The notes under the pieces are model-generated. The model saw only the letters and a list, made by a program, of their open reading frames with translations, was not told the DNA's origin and made no database searches. Source: Callipepla californica brunnescens (taxonomy: Eukaryota > Chordata > Aves > Galliformes > Odontophoridae). Taken from it: a stretch of DNA of 64,000 nt. The stretch lies in the NCBI GenBank assembly GCA_023055505.1, contig JALIRH010000004.1, forward strand, positions 31,129,502-31,193,501, given 5' to 3'. Shown one piece after another: positions 38,248 to 50,357 of the stretch. The position numbers and the translations under genes were made by a program. How positions within the stretch are numbered: position 1 is the stretch's first letter; the number at the start of each line of letters is the position of its first letter.

Positions 38248-39343
38248 CTGAAAAAAAAAAAGAGAAAATATTTTTTCTATAAGGAATTAAGCTGCGTGTG
38301 TCAGTGATTAAGCTCCAAAGTGATAAACCAGGAAAGATAGCGAGATCTGAAAACTTCAAGTGATGGGGGGTTCTGAATTTTGCCCGTGTCCACTTTCAGA
38401 TCTCTCTTTAATCCCATGACACACTTAATCAAGCTCTCAGCAGCATACAATTATTTTAAGAATTGGTGAAAGTGAAAATTTTATTTCTGATTATTTGATG
38501 AATAAACTTATCATACACTCATAAATAAACGTATACCTGACAAATGATGAGCCCACCACTCAATCTACCTTTTGAGAAATTAAGAAAATCTAAAAATTAA
38601 TAAGTGGCAACAGGACACATCTTACGGATATAAACAGCAAGCCAAATCTGACCAGTTTGCAGCTGATTCATCTCTGCAATAGGAGCCAGCACTCCATGTT
38701 GCAGGTCAGCTCTTAGCTTCCTATCTAAGAAAGCCACAACTTAAATAGAGAGTGGAAAGCAAAAATGATTCACCCTGTCTCCCAAATCATCCACCTCTTG
38801 ATCTGAATCACTATAGAAAGGGAAAAGAAATTTGTGCTCTGCCATCTCAGGCATTTCAAACCCACTCAGGTGCCAATCAAATCCAATTAAATTTTAATTC
38901 TGATGACTGCAAAAAGAAGGTAAACAACCCAGACAGACAAAACAAGGATGCAAAAACAATAAGAGCTATGGTAAAATATTAAGTATTTAGCCAAGCCTTG
39001 AAGAGACAGAAGGCACTGTGAGTTGTTTCCAGAAAAGTGACTTCAACAGCCAGAGACTAAGCTTTGCTGATTTTTCTGATTTAATTTTAGATCAGTGTTT
39101 TGCAGACATTTAAATCCAACTAGACTCCCGAGGCACTTTTCAGTTGATGTGGAGAAATGGCACTTTTAGGATGAAAATCACTGCTCCTATTTTCATCTTC
39201 TATTCTAAAATGAGATTAATTGCTACCTGCACATACGTATTCTCCTACAGAGGTTGCAAGGAAGGTGATGCTAGATGAGCTGTTAAGAGATACCTACCAC
39301 TAGTGTGATGGATCCCATCCTTAAACCCAAAATAATTTGATTT

Positions 39344-39532
39344 AGAATCACAGAATCACCAAGGTTGGAAAAGACCCACAGGATCACCCAGTCCAACCAT
39401 CCAGCCATCACCAATAGTTCTCACTAAACCATATCCCTCAACACAACATCCAAATGTTCCTTGAACACCTCCAGGGTTGGGGACTCCACCACCTCCCTGG
39501 GCAGTCCATTCCAGTGCCTGATCACTCTTTCA
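39344..39532 (-). mobile_element. CR1 LINE 3'-end fragment, minus strand
   Basis: On plus the block opens with AGAATCACAGAATCACCAAG and continues through GTTGGAAAAGACC, CATCCAAATGTTCC, CTTGAACACCTCCAGGG and CACCTCCCTGGGCAG. This is the reverse complement of a typical avian CR1 end. It is well preserved, so fairly young. Confidence 0.93.
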
Positions 39533-41149
39533 ACTGAGTCACATTATAAAGCAAGGAAAACAACAGAATCCTTGCACGGTCCTTCAGGTGTGTGTCTAAA
39601 TGGATGACTTAATGCTTAAACCTCAATCTTGAGTATAAGAAAAAGAACTCTGAAATCAATATGATTTCACTGGAAGCCAACACAAAGAGTAAAATGAAAA
39701 TAAGACAGACAAGTGATCAGGGCATGATCCTGTGCATTTTAACCAAACAGTCTCAGTAAAATCCTGAGAGACATAAAAAAACAAAACAAACCAACACCCA
39801 ACCAAGCACTTAACTCAGCACTTAGCTGCATGCTTGGTTAAGACTGAAACAGGGAAACGGAGTTTCTTCTAGTGCTTAGACAAATGAACCTGAACAGTTG
39901 CTCCATCACATAAAGAGTTTCACCATCTGATACATGGGAAAGGACAGAAAAATGCAGAAATAATAACTTGAGGAGGCTTTTATTCATTTACTTTCACTAC
40001 CTGATTACGGATTCCAATGTAGGAGCATGGAGCTCCATGCGCACTGTGCTAGAACAGATCTCTTAAAGCGATGCTTACAGTGATGGTAATAGAAGCAGAA
40101 CAAGAGAAGAGGCATCAGAAACTCATTCTGTATCTGTGCACATCACAGTGTTGAACTGAGCCACCTACTGAAGCTGACATGCCTTTCTGACATGGAAACG
40201 TCAGATATACAGATCAGAAAACTATGCAAATTGTGAGAGAGCTCTGAAATAACCAGTGTTCTGACCTGGCTGGATTTAGTTGCTGTCATAATAAAGTGGA
40301 AGTTGCGGCTACAGACAGCCTGACTGCTCACAAATTCTGAAATCCCCTTAAGAAAAGCAAGAGAATGCCTCCCAGATGGCTACAGCCTATCATCATTATA
40401 AGGGGAGAGGGAAAAAAATACCCATGCTGTGTCAAACTTTATTCTTAGCAGATATTTATATCAGATTAATCTCCAAGCCTTTGCAAGAAAAATAGGTAAT
40501 TGCAATCACACTGTTTATGGTTTGAAACAGAGTGTTCCGAACTCAAAAGGAAAGTGAACAAAATGAAAACAGTAGTGAAAAGGTCAGCTTTAAAGAGAGG
40601 ACCGAAAAAAAAATAGCAGCTGAGAAAACGGCATTTCCAACCTTAACATTCTCTTAAAGGGAAAAAGTATTCCTACACCCCACAAGACTTGGAGGAGATC
40701 CAGTTACCTGTGTCTTGCTGCACTCAGATAGCCTTGGATCAATATTTAGCAATGCTACTTTAATTGAAAATCAACATTGCAATAGCAGGTGGTGAGCATC
40801 AGCATTCTGTGCCACACAGAGTGAGTCCTGTGGTCAGGAGGAGGCTGATCCTGAGAAATCCAAAGGGAAATCACAGAGGAAGCATTTACCTCCTTAGAAG
40901 TGGATGTGAAGTGTGAATGCTCTCCTTGTTCTCAAGGGATGCCATGGAAAACAACTGCTCTGGGATCTGCGTGCTGTGTCCAGACACCTCAGCACTTTAC
41001 ACAGCACGCAGCTTGCCTGCACCATGTCTTATTGTAAGGGATCCACACACTGTACACAGAACCCTTGTTTTGCACCAACACCAAACTTGTAACTGGAAAA
41101 CTGGTTGCTCTGCTACAGTACAAATGAGTACTGTATAATGTATAAACAG
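39533..41149. other. Intergenic downstream of CLEC14A
   Basis: No repeat family or gene recognised. A minus-strand donor CACAG|GTAACT follows a short open stretch at 40708-40757, used only as weak support for the 38-kb exon candidate. Confidence 0.4.
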
Positions 41150-41521
41150 AGCAGCGATTACGGTTTTAAATCATCTTTTATTCTTTCAATCAAGTGAAGT
41201 ATAAAATGACTCCCCATTAACCTCCCACTTCCTCAGTAATTTAATGCCCATCTACGTATGGAGATGCTGCTCGTTTGTAACAATGTCAGTTTGATCCAAG
41301 GACGGGTCACAGTTTCCTCGGAAATTATGTCGGTTCACATCTCCAAACGTTCCAGCAATCAGCGAGCAAACGAGAGCCACTCAGACGGGTTCCAAATGGC
41401 AAGGCTAGCGGGCAAAGCCTCCCACTTCGCATCTGCCCCGGAGAAAAGGTTTCGGGAGGCGGCAGATCCGCAGCAGCATCCGAGCGGCCGTAACCCCGGG
41501 CCGGTGCGGTCCCCGCCGCCG
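41150..41521 (-). other. CLEC14A: CLEC14A 3' untranslated region with polyadenylation signal
   Basis: Downstream of the minus-strand stop, GC content falls quickly. The first AATAAA on the minus strand (TTTATT on plus at 41177-41182) is followed by T-rich sequence, giving a predicted 3' UTR of about 360 bases. The site is inferred from the motif alone. Confidence 0.5.
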
Positions 41522-42544
41522 CTACTCGGCACCCGCCTCCGCCTCAGGCTCCTTGCTCCCTCCGCCCGCCGCCTTCGCGTTGAAGCACAGCTTGAAGACC
41601 CCGAGGACGGTCATGACCAGGATCACCAGCACCACCACGGCCACCGTCACCAGGATGAAGACGTAGTTGGAAGACGAAGGCGGCGGGGCGGCCGTCTCCC
41701 CGCGGCCGGCGGGCAAGGTGGCGGGCGGCCCCGCGGAGCCGCGGGGTGCGGGAGCGGATAGGCGGCTGCCGGCCGCGGCGGTGGAGGCGGCATCGGGGGC
41801 CGCGGTGCCGCGTTCTCTGCAGGGCCAGCCGGGCTCCTCCGCGCCCTCCCAGGCGAAGCCGCCCGGCCCGTGCCGGCAGCGGAGCAGCACCTCCCCGCCC
41901 GGGCACTGCACGGCCAGCTCGGTGCCCGGCGGGCTGAAGCCGGGCGCGACGCCGCTATTCGCGAAGGGCAGGCGGTAGTGGAGGCTCAGCGCGCCGTCGG
42001 GGCGCAGGTCGGGGCAGGCGCCTTCGTCGCGGTAGCGGCAGGCGTAGCCCCGGGCGTGCCGCTGGCAGGGCAGCTCTCGCCAGCCCCAGCGGGGGCCGTC
42101 GGAGCCGTCCAGCTGCAGCCCCGCGCAACGGGCGGTGGTGCAGGTCCGCACGGGCTCCTTCGTCCAGCGGCCGAGAGCCGCCGGCAGCTCCCGCGGGGCC
42201 GCCCCGCCGCGCTCCTCCCAGGAGAAGCCTCGGAGCGGCTGTCCCCCGTCCGTGCAGGCGGACGCGTTCCTCTTCAGCCCGACCCAAAAGAGCGCGGGTC
42301 CCGCGGCCACCTCCGCCAGCAGCGCCAGCAGCAGCTGCAGCTCGGGCTCTGCGCCCACCCAGGCCAGGCCGCCCCCTCGGCGGCCGCAGTCGCTGCGGGC
42401 CTCGTCGTACGAGGCGTTGGCCAGGTGGGCGCTGAAGCAGGCGCCGGCGGACTGGCAGCGCGCGGCGGAGGGCGGCGGGGGCCGGCCCAGGGCGCAGGCC
42501 ACGGCCAGGAGCAAGCAGCAGGGCCCGGCCCGCCACCGACACAT
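41522..42544 (-). CDS. CLEC14A: C-type lectin domain family 14 member A-like receptor, 340 aa
   Basis: Type I endothelial glycoprotein of the thrombomodulin/CD93/CD248/CLEC14A group (group XIV C-type lectins), involved in endothelial adhesion and vessel growth. Domains in order: signal peptide about 1-20; C-type lectin-like domain about 30-170 with Cys 30, 36, 53, 97, 135, 140, 160 and 169; sushi-like region with Cys 177, 214, 223 and 242; Ala/Pro/Ser-rich stalk 245-292; membrane helix 294-316; short tail to 340. No EPN-type calcium/sugar-binding motif is present. The FSPPGTE motif at 203-209 and the helix VVVLVIL-MTVLG followed by KLCF match mammalian CLEC14A closely. Sequons lie at N43 and N93. 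The ATG has A at -3. Unlike the ~490-residue mammalian protein there is no EGF-like domain and the tail is only ~23 residues. The gene is intronless, very GC-rich and convergent with SSTR1. Confidence 0.9.
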   Translation of the reverse strand: MCRWRAGPCCLLLAVACALGRPPPPSAARCQSAGACFSAHLANASYDEARSDCGRRGGGLAWVGAEPELQLLLALLAEVAAGPALFWVGLKRNASACTDGGQPLRGFSWEERGGAAPRELPAALGRWTKEPVRTCTTARCAGLQLDGSDGPRWGWRELPCQRHARGYACRYRDEGACPDLRPDGALSLHYRLPFANSGVAPGFSPPGTELAVQCPGGEVLLRCRHGPGGFAWEGAEEPGWPCRERGTAAPDAASTAAAGSRLSAPAPRGSAGPPATLPAGRGETAAPPPSSSNYVFILVTVAVVVLVILVMTVLGVFKLCFNAKAAGGGSKEPEAEAGAE

Positions 42545-42835
42545 CCTCGCGGCGGGCCCGGGGGCTCACGCTGTCCCCGCGGCCGTCTGCGCTCGGCCCA
42601 GCTCGGGCCCACCCCACCCTAGCCCAGCGCCGGCCCCGCGCCCACGGCCCTCCCCCGGGGCTACGCCGGAGGAAGCGTAGCGAGAGCCGGGCCTGACCCG
42701 GTATCCTCCGTTTGTTGTCGGCCCGGCCCTGGCTGGCACGGCTCCAGCGGCAGGGCGGGGTGGGTGGAAAATCCCGGTGCCCACGCCTGCGAGGGGCACC
42801 GGGTCCCAGTGGAAGGCCGGGTCAGTTGCAAGCAG
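42545..42835 (-). promoter_or_regulatory. CLEC14A: CLEC14A CpG-island promoter region
   Basis: The CpG-rich block that covers the whole CLEC14A frame (about 41.4-42.83 kb) continues roughly 290 bases upstream of the start, then ends abruptly in AT-rich sequence. It has no clear TATA box. A GGAAGCG element near 42671 fits the ETS core expected in endothelial promoters, and GGAAAATCCC near 42768 resembles a kappaB/NFAT site. Both are motif matches only. Confidence 0.5.
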
Positions 42836-43029
42836 CACGGGTCTTTTGAAGCCAGTGGCTTTCAGAGTTTATCAGATGGAATAGCTGTGGATGACAAGTC
42901 CTGTTCAACCAGTGTGTGACTGACCTGCAGGGATTTCATTGATCCTGGGCTCATGTAACCCATTTTCTCTGTACTCCTCAAAGAAGAATTTGAAAGATGT
43001 ACAACGCGGTGAATCGCAGAATGACAAAA

Positions 43030-43520
43030 TCATAGAATCATAAAGGTTGGAAAGACCTGAGATCATGTATTCCACCTGCCAGCCCATCACCACCATGCCT
43101 ACTATCCATGTTCCTCAGTGCTGCATCTACACAGCTCTTGAACACCTCCAGGGCCGGTGACACCACCACCTCCCTGAGCAGCCTGTTCCAATGCATTACC
43201 ATTCTTCCTGTAAAGTTTTTCCAAATATCCAACCTGAGCCTTCCCTAGCTCAACTTGAGGCCATTCCTCTGTCCTATCACTGTTATATGGGAGTAGACAC
43301 CAACTCCTGCCTCGCTACAGCCTCCCTTCAGGATGTCATAAGGAGTGCTAAGGTCTCCTTGAGCCTCCTCTAGACTAAGCAATCCCAGTTCCCTCAGCCT
43401 CTCTTCATAAGACCTGTGCTCCAGTCCTCTCACCAGCTTTGTTACCATTCTCTGAGCATGTTCCAAGGCTTCAGTATCTTTCTTGTGCTGACAGGCCCAA
43501 AACTGGGCATAATATTCCAG
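43030..43520 (-). mobile_element. CR1 LINE 3' end, minus strand, ~490 bp
   Basis: The longest young CR1 copy in the window, read on minus. On plus it begins ATCATAGAATCATAAAGGTT and runs through AACACCTCCAGGGCC, CACCACCTCCCTGAGCAGCC, TTCCAAATATCCAACCTGAGC and CTCAGCCTCTCTTCATAAGA. The minus strand still shows pieces of the ORF2 tail ([44 protein letters not shown]) but across frame changes. It lies ~500 bp upstream of the CLEC14A start. Confidence 0.93.
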
Positions 43521-46500
43521 AAAACTCAGAAGATTTTTCATATTTTCTTTCTAAACATTCTGTAATGTTATACATGTTCAAGCCTGAAACCATCTTGACA
43601 AACAGTATTTTAGGGACAGTTTCCTAGGGAAATCCAGTAGCTATTTGCTAACAGTGCATTGCCAGAACTGCAGTAACCATTCTGAGGAAAAAACTGAAGG
43701 TTTGATTTAGATTGTTCCTCCCAGACCTTGTGTTCTGGGCAGCATATGACCAAAAATGAACATATATAATGGGCTCTATCCACAGAATCTCTCTTTTTTT
43801 AAATAAGAAAAAAAAAATAGCACTGATATTCTGTACAAAGTACACCCCTGGTATCTAGTGTATCTGCTGCTGACAAGAGAGCTACGTACTTTACAGACAG
43901 CGTGTTAGCCATGCCGTTGCTTTTTACCTTCATTTTACCTTTCATTTTTCAAGCAGAATTATTTAGATAACTTCTGGAGATCTGTAGAAGAATGTAAGTG
44001 TGAGTTATCTGTCTGTCCCAGTAATAGGCATCTGTTAGTTACTTACTTTTTGCTTTGGGAAACATCCTGCTACTTTATTGTATGGTCCCAGTAGACAGTA
44101 ATGTATACAGAAATATTGTTTATCACAGTTGGAAGAGTTAGCAAAGCAGCATTTCAAACTACATGAAATAGACTGGATTAGGGCTAAATGAAATTCATGC
44201 ATTTGTAACCATATTTAAGCAGACTATTATCTGTGGTTTCTGTTTCTTTTGCTATTCAGCAGAAATGAAACTAGGTCAAAAATTGCCTACATTCTTGAAA
44301 CTACTGGATTTCAAAAGCACTTAAAATGCTTAAGTAAAAATAGTTATATTAAAGTTGCTAAATACAGTTGGCAGCGTAATTGAATTTGGGTGCCAGTAGA
44401 CTTGGTTTTAAGAAAAGCAGGTTTCCCCAACAACCTGTGGGCTGAATTCTAGAGGCACTCAGAAATGTGCTTAATCAACGTGTACAGGCGTTAGAGCCCC
44501 CAAGGTCAGAGCAGGCAGTGGGGCAGTGCTTCCAGAGTCTGCTGCCTGTTGGAGCTGCCGCCTGCATCTGCTCCTCCTCAGAACTCCAGCACAGGGAGAT
44601 TTGCCTGCAGTGCTCTGCTAGGAGCTGTAGTCATCCAGCATACACATGGCTAACTCTTCCCTGTATCCAGCCATAAATGCAACTAAGGAACCATTCCTTC
44701 AGACCTGTGGTGGTCCTCAGTGAGGCACAAGGTTGTGCTTCTACAGATATCCATCAGTTCAGTATCTTGAGCCATATTCCCAAACTGTGATTGATGGTAG
44801 GTCTGGGAGAGACAAGAGCTTGTTATGTTAGTGCCTGTAAAGACTCTATTTGCCTCTGCCATCCTGCTCAGGGCTGCTGACAATGCTTTCTGTAACATGC
44901 ACCTGTAATCCCACAGCTTTGGTTTGTTTTCTCTTTCAAAATGGAGTTAATGTATTGCAGCTGAATTGAAGCAAAGCTATATAAACACAATGAATAAAAC
45001 AGAGGAACAAGAGTGCTCTGTGTTGTGCCTCAAATACACATCCCTAGAGAGGAGAACACAATTCAGTCTCTGTAAACACTTGCTCCCTTGCTTCCCTTCT
45101 GACTGCCAGCCATGCTGGAGGTGACCATCCTAAATGCCACTGACCAGGTGACTGCAGTGCCACAGCTCATTTCACTCAGGCTGTGACTTTCATTTCCTCA
45201 GCTATGTTTGAACCAGCTAGTTAGAAACATCTAGGCACACAGATACAAGCGAGGCAGCCCTGCCTAGTCAGAGGAACCTGCACCAGACATGGAACAGAAA
45301 GCACTGCATGCCAGTGCCAGAGGCTTTCTGCAGCCAAATCTGCAGCATCTCCAGACAACAGCAGTTTGTATGAGCACTTCAGCTTTCAATGTTTCTTATG
45401 TTCCATTTTAAGTAAATAAGAAAACACTCTTTCCTTAATTGTCTTAAGGTTTTTCCTGAAGAATTCCTATCCTTTATGAGAGGATTAGCTGCTTACGTGC
45501 AAATGCTGTTGCCAGTGAACATGTGAGGCAATTAAACTTGTATATATAAAGCAGATTTTGTCTTATGAATGGGACTGCTTATGACTAATTGATGTGCAAG
45601 TTCTGCTCTTCTCAATAGTAAAGGTTTTTACTAAGCTCTAGTTGCTCCTTAGACTCCTGCCTGTAAGATCTGAGCTTCTGAAAAAACAGTGCCTTTCTTT
45701 ACTGATAATTATATTAAGAATTATTATTTATTGTACCAGCATATCTGCTGTATAGTAACAGTATGTTTCAATTAAAGAGTAATGAAAGAAGTAATAAAAA
45801 TACTTTTTCTTTTATGGTGGATTCTCTCTTGCATTCTTACAGAGTAAATTAAAGCAATTATTTTTGTGAATAACCAGGAAGTGTGTCAGCACATACTTTA
45901 TCGGTGCTAGCACTAAGGAGGATGCATATTCCTTACAAGTAGGCTTGCAAATAGGCACAGCATCCTCTTCTTACTAAGGGCTTTGTTGCTTTGTAGAAGT
46001 AGAGGAGATGGATGGTGCAGTGAGATCTGCCTGGCTCTGAAGGAGACAAGTAAAACAATTGCATAATGCTGTTGTGCTGGGGTAGGAGTGAGGTAGCTCA
46101 GCTAGCAGGTGGCATTTTTCATACCCAAAGGAGTACAGGAATGGGTCTGGAAATGGATGCCTACCTCCATAAACCTAAAGGAAGGAGCTGCAGCTTCTCT
46201 TTCTGCTGTTGGAGAGGAAGGCAGCGAGGGTGCACCCATTGTTAGCTGTCCTGTATATGCAGGATGGCTGAGGAAACCCTCATGATGTACAATACAGCTG
46301 TCTTTGGAGGTGGAAAATTTGGAGAGAGAGCAAGAGGGAAGATCAGCAGCTCCTGCAGAAGTTGGCAGCAGGTCTACCTTGACCCTGTGAGCTTGCTCCC
46401 TCTCCCTCATCGCAACCAATATCATAACTGGATCGGCACGTCTTCCTGATGAATTTGATTCAAGCCAAAACATCCTCCATCTTTCAGTGCTCTATTAAAA

Positions 46501-49500
46501 GATACACAATAAACAGGTATTTTGAACAGGAGAATATTGCTGTTGTTTGACAGCATGCTTCCCAACTCTGGGTTAAACCCTTCTCCTTTCCTCACTCAGT
46601 TCTTCACAAAATTGATACCTGTATTTGAAAAATGATTTACCAGATATTAAAACTGCCCCACATTTCACCTGTAAGCAATGTCTAAGCGAAGTGTTTTCTC
46701 ACAGTAAGTTATATTCTTCTTTAAGAAAATGGCTCAGTTAAGAATTAGACCCTCTTGAAATCGGTGAGAACTGTCTCATTTCATCAGTGTGCCAAGATTT
46801 CTCGTGAATATTTGACTGCATTCAGTCAAATAACTTTCAACAGAGAGTGTAAATGTCAGGTTAAATGTAGTGTGTCTCTGCAACATTTCCAGGAAGCACG
46901 ACAAGAAATCAAAATAAGGATTTCTGCCATATTTCAACAACTTGCATGAGCGTAAGAATTTAATTATTCATTACCCAAAAGGACTACAAAGACAATGAGG
47001 TTCACTTACGCAGTCTGGAAAAGATAACCCAGCAGGGGTCATGCAAGTTCCTGTCTGCTGTAGTAACAATTTGTAGTGACATTATCACACGGCTAAGGGA
47101 CTTTAAAAAATAAGTAATATTATTTAACTGTTGTTGTGAGCACACTGATACATCTGTTACACTGATGTTGTGGACATAAAATATAACTGATCCTCATCTG
47201 CTGAAGAGGCATTAAATCGATGGGATGCATCGGTGAAAACAAATAAAAAGATGTGTCAACAGTGCTATCCAGTATGCATGTGTTACCCTTAAAGCTGTTT
47301 CATTTTTTGATGTTCATGTTTCCATTGTTAATTATGCAAGAAAATAATGTATTCTGTTAACACTTCCATTCATCTTTAATGAGTTATTAAGAAAGATTCC
47401 AATCCTGTAATTAGCGAGGGGAGATGAACTCCAGAACTCTCAAATTAAACACTTAAAACCATTTCCAAAAATACTGTACTCTGTAAATACTTTTTATTCT
47501 CACTTCTAACCTCCTCTCCTTATTTTTGTTTTTCTTTCCTCTATAATTCAAACCCATTTTCTCCCTGCCTTTAAATTCTTCAGTCTGCTGTACCATGTAG
47601 TGGTCTGGTTGCTCCATTTGAGGTTCATGTTGATCCCACATTGGTGGGATCAGGACCATAGGAACTGGAAAGAAGGTATAACCATATGTACCAGTTTCTA
47701 ATTAACAGTGTAACGTACAGCAAAAGGATGAACTGCATCATGGTACAGTCAGTCTTCCCTGCATCATCTCTGTGTATCTTGAATAAACACCCAGCAGAGG
47801 TCAGGGCTTCGACAGATGTGGCAGTTTAGTGGTCCTTATGAGGTATCCACATGCTACAGAACCCATCTTCCAACTGTGATTTTGTGTCTGTGAATATATT
47901 TAGGTGTCTGTATATAAATTGTGCACATAAGTGTCTATTTGAATATAATGCACTTTAAAGTACTTGTGATTTCAAGAAGGCCTTTTCAAATGCAAGCTGG
48001 CATGAAGTGTGTCGCCTTGTCTTCATAATTCTATTTAAAACAAAGGGCCAGGAATGAAAATACTCTTCTTGTCATTAATTTCATTATGACTGACAGTAGA
48101 TCTGTGATACCTAGGCAGTGTTAGGCTGAAAGCACAGAAGAGAGTTAAATTGGGGGAATGGAGAACTGCTGCACAAAGTAAACTGAGTAAGCACCTAAAA
48201 CAAGACGTTAAAGAAAAAAGAGAATATGGAAGGAATCAAAAGAGAAGTCAAGAAAGTCTCCTATTTTATTCTGTTGGCCCACGATGTCAGAGGTGAATGT
48301 TGGTGATACAGCAGTAGAAGTTGAGTCGATATTCCAGTATTCTGTTACGTGTTGTTGCCATGTGACAGATGGCAGCAGAGGGGCAATCTGACAGAATGAC
48401 AGCTTTGGGAGGACTAAGGGGAGTTCACAACCTCAAAGGTACTTTGTGGCACAAAGGCAATCCTCAAAAAGCTTTACTGTCAGAATGAGCTTGACACCTT
48501 CTTTGTTGCCATTTCCTTTCTGGTCCATAGGGATGTTATGGGCAGGCTGTGAAAGCCATAGGTTTCAAAGGTGAGGGAAAGTGTGTGCAGTTCCAGTGTC
48601 CACACATTTTATGAAAAAAACCCGAAACAACAGAGAGAGAAGAAGAAGATATGAATTCAAATTTACCTAATCTAGGTTTTACCTAACTATAAGCGTTTTG
48701 GAAAATTAATTAATTCCCACATTTTTAGTAACTTCCTATAGAACTGCAATTATCCAGCAAACTGCTGGGACTGGCAGATTGTTTGGAATGAGGCAAACTT
48801 TCCTAGGGAAATAAAGTAAAATAGAAGGAAATCTAGTGGTAAAGAGGTGATTTCACTTCCTGGCATTTTGCCCAGACTGACCATTGCAGAGAGGTCTTGA
48901 AGCATTTGCTTGAAAACAGGCAAGGAACACAAGCTTGTGAGAATAAATTCAGGAGAGAGCAGCTGTGAGATGGAGAGGCAGCAGATGCTTGTCTACACAA
49001 GCAGTTAATTCAGAATGAAAAAAAATAAAAGGAAGGAAGCATATTCTGAGCCTAGTGAATTAATTGTTGTCGTGGAGGTTATAGGAGGTAAATGCGCCTT
49101 TTATAGAAATATCTATTGCCATTCGTTTTGTGAGACTGGACAATCTAAAAAGGTTTTAGTTCGCCTTAGTGATGCATTTTCCCCCTTTCCCTTTATAAAT
49201 AATTCCTTGACTTGAAGCATTTCCTTCTCCAGAAGTTTCACGCATTAAATGTTCCTCACTGTTTGCCTGCAGACTTTAAATTGTTTGTGTGCTTTAGAAG
49301 AGGGAGAAGATTTCAGAGAATGTTTCTATATGGCATGCAGGTTTTTTCCTCTCCCATTTATCATGGTAAAAATACAAACACTGCCTTTCTTTGTACTTGC
49401 TGTTTAAATGCGTGCAGGAGTACCTGTTCTTGCTGTCTTTAATAGCTCTGAACTCATAAAATTGTACCTAAGATCTTCAAATTTTACATGACATAAAAGC

Positions 49501-50182
49501 ATAATGAAGTTATACTTAAGAGGGAGTGAACATTGAAAAGAAGTAGGCTTAAGATACAATTAACATTTTCCTATGGATTTCCCATGCTCCATGCTGTAGA
49601 GTGTTCAGAACTGGGATGCTGGTCCCAGGTAAACCTAGGTAAAGCAGGAAAATTCAAATCATCCTTTAAGTAGTGCTCACATGCTAGAATTGGCTTATGA
49701 TCTAAGTGATGAATGTGTCACACCTGTACTTCTTTCATGCTAAGCTTAAAATCCTAGCAACACTGTCAGCTTACACAATTTAAACAAAGGAAATAAACAG
49801 CTCTGTTATGACATAGGAGAATGTTGTTTTTCCCCCCAAAAAATCTGAAAAGTTGAGGTCTGTAAATGCTCAGCATCAAAGACCTCGTGAGGTCACAAGA
49901 AGGTCTCAGCATGAAGAGCTTCTGTGAAGGATATAACAAGTTTCTGCTTAGCAAACCCATTTCAGAACACGCAGTCTCATATTCCAGGCATCAGCAGCTA
50001 TGTACCTATAAGGAAGACTTGACCTTGTGGTTTTCATCCGTGAGCAGATTTTCTTGTTATGATTACTGTGACATTGTTTTTGTGTTGTGATTGTGTCACC
50101 AGCTCCAGTTTCTTTTTATATTCACAGGCTTTTGTTACTGTTTCTTTTAGATTACATCATAAAATATCTGCAAAGATAGCCA
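43521..50182. other. Gene desert upstream of CLEC14A
   Basis: AT-rich. Nothing recognised apart from the weak exon candidate at 47.5 kb. Confidence 0.5.
47504..47664 (-). other. Weak candidate coding exon on minus strand
   Basis: Read on minus, ACCTTCTTTCCAG is followed by 161 open bases and the donor-like GAA|GTGAGA. The product includes VPMVLIPPMWDQHEPQMEQP and then a Lys/Arg-rich end. Not recognised, with no neighbouring exon. Likely chance or a decayed pseudogene piece. Confidence 0.15.
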
Positions 50183-50357
50183 ACAGGTTGCTTAGGGAAG
50201 CTGTGGGTGCCCCATCCCTGGGGATGTTCAAGGTCAGGCTGCATGAGGCAGCCTGATCTGGTGGGCAGCAGCTTTAATCATGGCAGAGTTTGGGACTGGG
50301 TGGTCTTTAAGGTCCTTTCCAAACAAAGACAGTCCATAATTCATAGATTCTATTCTG
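50183..50357 (+). mobile_element. CR1 LINE 3' end fragment
   Basis: GGAAGCTGTGGGTGCCCCAT, GGGATGTTCAAGGTCAGGCT, GCCTGATCTGGTGGG and GGTCCTTTCCAAAC, ending in a decayed CATAGATTCTATTCTG, match the CR1 ORF2 end plus 3' UTR. Confidence 0.88.

Noticed and set aside
40889..40942. Minus-strand ATG frame before a donor-like GTAAAT
   Set aside because: Weak Kozak context, and its phase does not fit the nearby minus-strand exon candidates.
41258..42680. Long open frames in other frames across CLEC14A
   Set aside because: Shadows of the very GC-rich CLEC14A exon. Only the minus-strand 340-codon frame has a signal peptide, ordered cysteines and a membrane helix.
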